In this document: positions 6,373 to 10,619 of the stretch, in pieces
How the letters are laid out: the number at the start of each line of letters is the position of its first letter
Numbering within the stretch: the stretch's first letter is position 1
The notes under the pieces: model-generated
The model's input: only the letters and a program-made list of their open reading frames with translations
Databases searched by the model: none
Told to the model about the DNA's origin: nothing
Source of the DNA: Syntrophaceae bacterium
Lineage (GTDB): Bacteria; Desulfobacterota; Desulfomonilia; Desulfomonilales; Desulfomonilaceae
Direction: 5' to 3'
NCBI GenBank assembly: GCA_014874425.1
Contig: JACWAG010000292.1
Location: forward strand, 1-10,619
Length of the DNA: 10,619 bases
Program-made: the position numbers and the translations under genes

Positions 6373-7002
6373 ATGGCCGTGAGAATTGAAGACCTAATAG
6401 ACTTACGAGATGTACGACAAGTCCGGGGTAAGCAATCTCCGAACCTAATTTCTCAGGATTCTTTTCGGCAGATAGAAATGTTGGCCAAGGAATTGGGGTT
6501 TCTTGAGGCGCACCTTACGGAAACTTCGGATATCGTCACCGCTAGGTGGGTAAGACTTAAATGCCGCTATGGTTGCGCCAAATATAACACAAGTTGGTGT
6601 TGCCCTCCTGCCGCGCCGAATCTCCAGATGACTAGAGACATTTTATCGGAATATGAGCTAGCAATTCTTTTAGTTAGCGAAAACACTAACGAGCACTTCT
6701 ATCGTAATTCCCCTAGTAAGCGTCGAATACAAATCAAGCAATGGAAGTCTACAATAGCCCTTGAGCGAAAGCTCTTTTTGATGGGGTACTACAAGGCTTT
6801 TGGCCTTCCGGCCGATACCTGCGCTCTCTGTAAGGAATGCGCATACCCAAAACAGTGCAAATTCCCCAATGAAAAGAGACCCACCATGGAAGCATGTGGA
6901 ATTGATGTTTTTCAGACCTTGAAGAATTTAGACTTATCAACTGGTTTGGTTCGCAAAGTGCAGGATTGTTTTTACAGCTATTCTTTGATATTACTGGCAT
7001 AA
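6373..7002 (+). CDS. DUF2284 cysteine-rich putative metal-binding protein
   Basis: A 209-residue protein with ten cysteines in two clusters: C64-x3-C68 and C76-C77-P-P (RYGCAKYNTSWCCPPAAP), and C150-x2-C153-x2-C156-x5-C162 with C175 (CALCKECAYPKQC ... ACGIDV). This arrangement, including the CPP turn and the ferredoxin-like CxxCxxC, is that of DUF2284 proteins, described only as predicted metal-binding. The spacing suggests one or two iron-sulfur clusters or bound zinc; which is unknown. Length is normal. The ATG is preceded by AAGAGGTG at 6361-6368. A gap of 94 bases separates it from the small Cys protein; a TATAAT at 6314-6319 lacks a -35 box, so co-transcription is more likely. Family members often sit near corrinoid methyltransferase or activator genes (recalled, not checked), making electron transfer or cobalamin handling a reasonable but unproven guess. 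Confidence 0.85.
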   Translation: MAVRIEDLIDLRDVRQVRGKQSPNLISQDSFRQIEMLAKELGFLEAHLTETSDIVTARWVRLKCRYGCAKYNTSWCCPPAAPNLQMTRDILSEYELAILLVSENTNEHFYRNSPSKRRIQIKQWKSTIALERKLFLMGYYKAFGLPADTCALCKECAYPKQCKFPNEKRPTMEACGIDVFQTLKNLDLSTGLVRKVQDCFYSYSLILLA

Positions 7003-7012
7003 TTGAATAGTC

Positions 7013-7051
7013 TTCATTCCCCGTTCGTCAAACAGGGAATGAATTTGGTTT
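7013..7051 (+). terminator. Hairpin terminator in the convergent gap
   Basis: TTCATTCCC (7013-7021) and GGGAATGAA (7035-7043) form a perfect 9-bp stem. GTT/AAC inside the loop can add three pairs after a C-A mismatch. TTTGGTTT follows on the plus strand, so it probably terminates the DUF2284 transcript. There is no U-run on the minus-strand side, so its effect on the cobalamin operon is uncertain. Confidence 0.7.
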
Positions 7052-7074
7052 AATGAGTCCATCCATCTAAATCG

Positions 7075-7833
7075 TCACACCTGATATCCCCTCGGAGTTA
7101 CAAACCATCCGTCGATTATTTTGGAAGATTTGTTACCTATAATCACAATGCTTCTCATGTTGATTTCAAGGTCCAGAAAATGGTCCAAATCCGATAATAT
7201 GATACTCTCTTCGTCAGTGCCTACTGCGGTTCCAACACCTACAGGAGTATGGCCAGGCCTGAATTTTTTAAATATCTCAGCGGCTTCGTCCAGTTGCTGA
7301 GTCCGACCCTTGCTTCTGGGGTTATACAAAGCCACCACAAAATCAGCCGCTGCCGTAGCTTCAAGTCTTTGTCGAATCATAGACCAGGGCGCCAATAAAT
7401 CACTCAGGCTGATACAGGCGAAATCCAGCATCAGTGGAGCCCCGAGCCGAGACGCAGTAGCGCTCGCTGATGTTACCCCGGATACTATTTCAATAGGAAA
7501 TGACTTCCCTGCAGTGCCCGCGAGTTCTAGGGCCAGGCCAGCCATACCGTAAATCCCGGCGTCTCCGGACGATACCAGCGCTACAGTGGCCCCTTGATCG
7601 GCTCGTTCAATGGCGGCTTTACACCTTTCGGTTTCTTTGGTCATTCCCGAAGAAATAAGCTCTTTTCCTTCGGTGAGGTCCTTTATGTGGTCAAGGTAAC
7701 GCTTGTAACCGACAACCACCTCGCTTTGAGCGAGCGCCAATTCAGCTCGATGGGTCCTATCCAGAGGCCCGCCAGGGCCTATTCCAACGACGAACAGCTT
7801 TCCTTTGCCACCGCTATTGTTACTCCGTCGCAA
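7075..7833 (-). CDS. cbiH: CbiH/CobJ, (cobalt-)precorrin-3B C17-methyltransferase
   Basis: This 252-residue SAM-dependent tetrapyrrole methylase methylates C17 and triggers ring contraction. The N-terminal loop LFVVGIGPGGPLDRTHRAE (about 13-31) and VVVGYKRYLDHI are characteristic of CbiH/CobJ rather than other precorrin methylases, as are LVSSGDAGIYGMAGLALEL and VSGVTSASATASRLGAPLMLDFACISLSDLL-type sequence further on, plus ALYNPRSKGR. The start is taken as TTG (base 7833): no ATG or GTG lies between it and the conserved GIGPG loop. This makes the gene overlap the end of cbiG by 55 bases, so translation is likely coupled. The first dozen residues (RRSNNSGGKGK) are probably not part of the folded domain. 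With CbiG and CbiD in the operon, the cobalt-first anaerobic route is implied. It is the last gene of the operon in this window. Confidence 0.92.
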   Translation of the reverse strand: MRRSNNSGGKGKLFVVGIGPGGPLDRTHRAELALAQSEVVVGYKRYLDHIKDLTEGKELISSGMTKETERCKAAIERADQGATVALVSSGDAGIYGMAGLALELAGTAGKSFPIEIVSGVTSASATASRLGAPLMLDFACISLSDLLAPWSMIRQRLEATAAADFVVALYNPRSKGRTQQLDEAAEIFKKFRPGHTPVGVGTAVGTDEESIILSDLDHFLDLEINMRSIVIIGNKSSKIIDGWFVTPRGYQV

Positions 7834-8561
7834 ATTTTCTTCTTTATTATTAATTGTGTCCTCCTTCCCGCGAGAAGCGCACAGGGCTCCGCAACCGCAG
7901 GTAAACTCACTTTATCTTCAACAAAATCTGAATGTTGGAATTCGAGACCGCAGTTTCGAATCTCTCCGGAAGATACAAATTTTAAGGGGATGCCAAGTTG
8001 TTTGCCGGCAATCAAAAGCCCATCTTCATCGCTTTTTATGTCCGCGGAACTCAACAATCTGACCTGAGTCAATTTAAGATCGGCGTGTCTCAAGGTTTCC
8101 TGAATCGCGTTTACGATGTTCGTTGATGGAGTTCCTCGACGGCATCCGATTCCAACGATGAGGTTCTTGAGCGCTTCGGTAGTCGTCGAAATTACAGGTT
8201 CAGCGCATAAGATGTTTCCCACAGTTATAGCCAGGTCGTTAGCTCCTCCTTCGTGTCCGCTAACGAGGCTAACAGCCCACCTCGCCATAACATCAACTAC
8301 CACTACAGCGGGATCTTTTGTCTTATGCGTCAGATGGGGAGCTACACAGCGAACCGCCACACCGCAAGGTCCTATAAACACCAGCCCGGAATATTCGCAG
8401 AAAATCGCAGCGATCAAATCAATAACTCTTGAGAATCGTTCAGCGTTCCATTCCCCGACCACATTTGTATGCAGAAACATCCTCGAATCAGGAAGTTTGC
8501 TTACGAGTTTCTCTGCAACGATCGCCCCTTCGGCTGAAAATGTTATGACAGCGACCGACAT
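7779..8561 (-). CDS. cbiG: CbiG, cobalt-precorrin-5A hydrolase, compact form lacking the middle domain
   Basis: CbiG opens the delta-lactone of cobalt-precorrin-5A, releasing acetaldehyde, a step specific to anaerobic cobalamin synthesis. Residues about 1-128 are the N-terminal domain (AVITFSAEGAIVAEKL; GPCGVAVRCVAPHL, 64-77; DPAVVVVD; SLVSGHEGGANDLA, 98-111; PVISTTTEA). The C-terminal CobE/CbiG_C domain begins at once with LIVGIGCRRGTPSTNIV (134-150). In typical CbiG proteins of roughly 320-350 residues, a middle domain separates these two parts; here about 80-90 residues are absent and the reading frame is intact, giving 260 residues. The gene begins two bases after cbiF ends, with GGGAAG upstream of the ATG. 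The last 55 bases are shared with cbiH. It is probably functional since both catalytic-side domains are whole, but that is inference. Confidence 0.88.
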   Translation of the reverse strand: MSVAVITFSAEGAIVAEKLVSKLPDSRMFLHTNVVGEWNAERFSRVIDLIAAIFCEYSGLVFIGPCGVAVRCVAPHLTHKTKDPAVVVVDVMARWAVSLVSGHEGGANDLAITVGNILCAEPVISTTTEALKNLIVGIGCRRGTPSTNIVNAIQETLRHADLKLTQVRLLSSADIKSDEDGLLIAGKQLGIPLKFVSSGEIRNCGLEFQHSDFVEDKVSLPAVAEPCALLAGRRTQLIIKKKICDGVTIAVAKESCSSLE

Positions 8562-8563
8562 TA

Positions 8564-9316
8564 TTACTTCCCGACGCGATATTCATGCGAAAAAGCCGGA
8601 TCATAAAGTTTGGATGCGGGAATGTCCCTCGATAGGGCCGGCCCAACAATTATCATAGCTGTCTTTTTGATTCCTGATTCGGATACTTTTGTCGCTATGT
8701 CCGCCAGAGTTCCTTTGATAATGGTCTGATCCGGCCACGAAGCCTTATAGACCAGAGCTACCGGACAGTCTGCTCCATAATGAGCGCTTAGGGTCGCAGC
8801 CACCTCACTCAATTTGTGGGTGGACAAAAATATGCACAAAGTTGAATGGGTTTGGGCCAATATACTCAGGTCCTGTTCCTCAGGCATAGGTGTGCGACCT
8901 GACGTTCGAGTGAGTATTATCGTCTGTGCAAATTCCGGAGCGGTAAGTTCCGTTCGCAAAGCCGCAGCGGCAGCCTGAAAAGAACTCACCCCAGGTATCA
9001 CATCATAATTTATGCCGAGCTGGTCCAATTCATTCATTTGCTCTCTAATTGCTCCGTATATGGAAGGATCTCCGGAATGTAACCTTACCAGGTCGATATC
9101 CCTCTCCTTTGCTTCAAGAAAAAGGGCTTTGATCTCTTGAAGGTCCAGATTCGCGGAATCGTGCTTTTCGGCGCCTTCAGGAAGCAAACTGAGAATTTCA
9201 GTGTTAACAAGCGAGCCAGCATAGACGATGATGCGCGATTCCCTTAACAAGCGATCAGCCTTTACAGTAAGTAATTCCGGATCTCCGGGGCCGGCTCCTA
9301 CGAAATAAACTTTCAT
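8564..9316 (-). CDS. cbiF: CbiF/CobM, (cobalt-)precorrin-4 C11-methyltransferase
   Basis: A 250-residue SAM-dependent tetrapyrrole methylase that methylates C11 of the corrin precursor. It shows the family's N-terminal VYFVGAGPGDPELLTVKA loop (3-20), YAGSLVN (37-43, typical of C11 methylases), LHSGDPSIYGAIREQM (about 99-114), IPGVSSFQAAAAAL and the C-terminal block MIIVGPAL. Length is normal. The ATG overlaps the TGA of cbiL by four bases (ATGA at 9316-9313), and GGGGTAG in the end of cbiL serves as ribosome site, so the two are translationally coupled. In the pathway its product feeds CbiG, encoded next. No unusual residues are noted. Confidence 0.95.
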   Translation of the reverse strand: MKVYFVGAGPGDPELLTVKADRLLRESRIIVYAGSLVNTEILSLLPEGAEKHDSANLDLQEIKALFLEAKERDIDLVRLHSGDPSIYGAIREQMNELDQLGINYDVIPGVSSFQAAAAALRTELTAPEFAQTIILTRTSGRTPMPEEQDLSILAQTHSTLCIFLSTHKLSEVAATLSAHYGADCPVALVYKASWPDQTIIKGTLADIATKVSESGIKKTAMIIVGPALSRDIPASKLYDPAFSHEYRVGK

Positions 9317-10041
9317 GATGCTACCCCGTTTCTGCTCCGAACCAGTATGACTGACAGGTAGCCTCTGTCAGCGTCTCCTCCTCGCAACATGTTTAAGTCC
9401 TTAACAATTTTTTGATTTTCCAACCCTACATGAGAAACGAATACACTGCGGCCAATTGCGCCCTCATTTTCGAGGACGTCAAGGATACGGTCCAGGCGTT
9501 TGCCTATTTTCATCAGGACAACTGTCCCACCGCTTCTAATAGCCCGTTTAACCTGATCAAGATCATCCGCCGTTGGCACAATGGTTACGGGTTCTTTGGC
9601 CTCCCCCACTGGAAATTCCGAAACAGCGGCTGCCGCGCTAAACGCCGTGATTCCCGGGATTGTAATTACTTCAGCTTCCGGAAGCCGTCGCCGTAGGGCC
9701 CTCAACATATAGATATAAGTTGAATACAGGAAAGCGTCCCCAAGTGTCAGAAAGCAAGCGTCAGCCCCAGACTCAAGAACCTCAGCGATTTGCCGGGCTG
9801 ACTCTTCCCATCGTTCTTCAAGCTCCTTTTTATCTGTAGTCATAGGGAAGAGTATTTCATGGATCCTGGCTTTAGGATGAACATGCTTGCGAGCAATGTT
9901 TAACGCGAGACTTTCCCCGTCTTCTCGAGCCTTGGGAACAAACACATGCGGGCAATCGCCAAGAATTTTAACCCCTTTGAATGTCATAAGGTCCGGATCA
10001 CCGGGCCCGATTCCTATACCGTATAACGTGCCGATTTTCAT
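9313..10041 (-). CDS. cbiL: CbiL/CobI, (cobalt-)precorrin-2 C20-methyltransferase
   Basis: A 242-residue tetrapyrrole methylase. LYGIGIGPGDPDLMTFKGVKIL (6-27), FVPKARE (34-40, typical of C20 methylases), LTLGDAFLYSTYIYM (about 98-112) and ITIPGITAFSAAAA (about 125-138) are diagnostic, and length is normal. It uses SAM to methylate C20 of precorrin-2 or cobalt-precorrin-2, committing it to cobalamin rather than sirohaem. The ATG lies 43 bases after the cbiD stop, with a weak GAAAGAAG upstream; this is the largest spacing in the operon. Its end overlaps cbiF by four bases. The cobalt-containing form of the substrate is inferred from the cbiD and cbiG neighbours. Confidence 0.94.
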   Translation of the reverse strand: MKIGTLYGIGIGPGDPDLMTFKGVKILGDCPHVFVPKAREDGESLALNIARKHVHPKARIHEILFPMTTDKKELEERWEESARQIAEVLESGADACFLTLGDAFLYSTYIYMLRALRRRLPEAEVITIPGITAFSAAAAVSEFPVGEAKEPVTIVPTADDLDQVKRAIRSGGTVVLMKIGKRLDRILDVLENEGAIGRSVFVSHVGLENQKIVKDLNMLRGGDADRGYLSVILVRSRNGVAS

Positions 10042-10084
10042 ATATGGTAACTTCTTTCAATTATAAGGACAGTTAGTTTTATCT

Positions 10085-10619
10085 CTATCGCCATGCCGAT
10101 GTATCTCCGTCCTGACCAAGATGTGTCCCAGTCATGTTTACGAGTACAACAGCGACTTCGAATCGATTTAATATACGACTGGCGACCTTGTGTCGAATAT
10201 TGGCCGCAAGCACGTCAGCCAATCTTTTTTGGTCAGTTGTGTCAAGTTCACGGAAAACACCTTCGACCGTAGACATTTCCGGTGGCGCTTGACCGAAAAT
10301 CTTCTCCGCTAGGTCCATTACCGCTGGTACAGCGCTGCCAGACCTCGATGAATGGGTATCCCAATATCCTATAGTTAATTTTGCGAGTTTCCCTGGGTGT
10401 CCAAGTATCAATAGGCGATCAAAGTCGCAGTTCATGGCACGATCCAGCATGAATCCCCACTCGTTGCTAACCTCGACCACCTGTTCACTCGAAGGTCTGA
10501 ACAGCTTTCTGACCGCTTTTTCGCCTATTCGTCCAGGGACAAACACCGGAGCCCTAACATTGCATGCGACCGCCACATTTAAGGCGCACTTTAAAGCATC
10601 CTGGAGCGCTGCGCTACTA
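10085..10619 (-). CDS. cbiD: CbiD, cobalt-precorrin-5B C1-methyltransferase, C-terminal part (start outside window)
   Basis: The frame is open from the right edge to TAG at 10087-10085, giving 177 whole codons. An internal GTG (10576-10574) is not a believable start, because upstream codons still read as CbiD (ALQDALKCALNVAVACNVRAP). Family signatures are VPGRIGEKAVRK, LLILGHPGKLAKL and YWDTHSSRSGSAV, the last being the conserved loop shared by CbiD proteins. CbiD methylates C1 with SAM in the anaerobic pathway and is about 350-380 residues, so roughly half is missing here. It is the most upstream gene of the visible operon; the promoter and any cobalamin riboswitch would lie beyond the window. 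Confidence 0.93.
   Translation of the reverse strand, partial: SSAALQDALKCALNVAVACNVRAPVFVPGRIGEKAVRKLFRPSSEQVVEVSNEWGFMLDRAMNCDFDRLLILGHPGKLAKLTIGYWDTHSSRSGSAVPAVMDLAEKIFGQAPPEMSTVEGVFRELDTTDQKRLADVLAANIRHKVASRILNRFEVAVVLVNMTGTHLGQDGDTSAWR

Noticed and set aside
10085..10576. CbiD starting at the internal GTG 10576
   Set aside because: Codons upstream to the window edge still match CbiD, so the gene is cut by the edge rather than being a short protein.

Overview
The window looks like chromosomal DNA of a strictly anaerobic bacterium that lives on methyl-group chemistry. It carries a corrinoid-dependent methyltransferase gene set, the iron-sulfur activator that keeps such corrinoids reduced, and a block of anaerobic (Cbi-type) cobalamin biosynthesis genes. 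Moderate base composition, good Shine-Dalgarno sites and this gene mix would fit a sulfate-reducing or syntrophic member of the former Deltaproteobacteria. That placement is inference; no marker gene is present.

Left half, plus strand (1-5697): the 3' end of a UroD/MtaA-family methyltransferase, an MtrH-like pterin methyltransferase, a complete UroD/MtaA-family methyltransferase with the zinc motif H-x-C...C, a two-domain corrinoid protein with the D-x-H-x-x-G cobalamin motif, a 436-base noncoding gap with several inverted repeats, and a large 2Fe-2S/ASKHA reductive activator of corrinoid proteins (RACo). A strong terminator follows the activator gene. Together these form a methyl-transfer module: a methylated substrate gives its methyl group to the corrinoid protein, probably through a UroD-family enzyme. 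The MtrH-like protein probably passes it to tetrahydrofolate, and the activator rescues cobalamin that has oxidised to Co(II).

Middle, plus strand (5742-7002): a good sigma-70-type promoter, a candidate 37-codon leader ORF that overlaps the next start by four bases, a small cysteine-containing protein of unknown function (DUF6951-like), and a DUF2284 cysteine-rich putative metal-binding protein. A second hairpin lies in the convergent gap that follows.

Right, minus strand (7075-10619): a tightly packed operon read right to left as cbiD (5' part outside the window), cbiL, cbiF, cbiG and cbiH, all corrin-ring enzymes. cbiG appears to lack its middle domain, and cbiH overlaps the end of cbiG and uses a TTG start. 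Corrinoid-using and corrinoid-making genes thus converge here.

The items most worth a second look are the substrate-unknown methyltransferase set with two UroD-type enzymes, the small Cys protein with its leader ORF, the compact CbiG, the lysine-rich insert in the activator, and the structured noncoding gap at 3189-3624.
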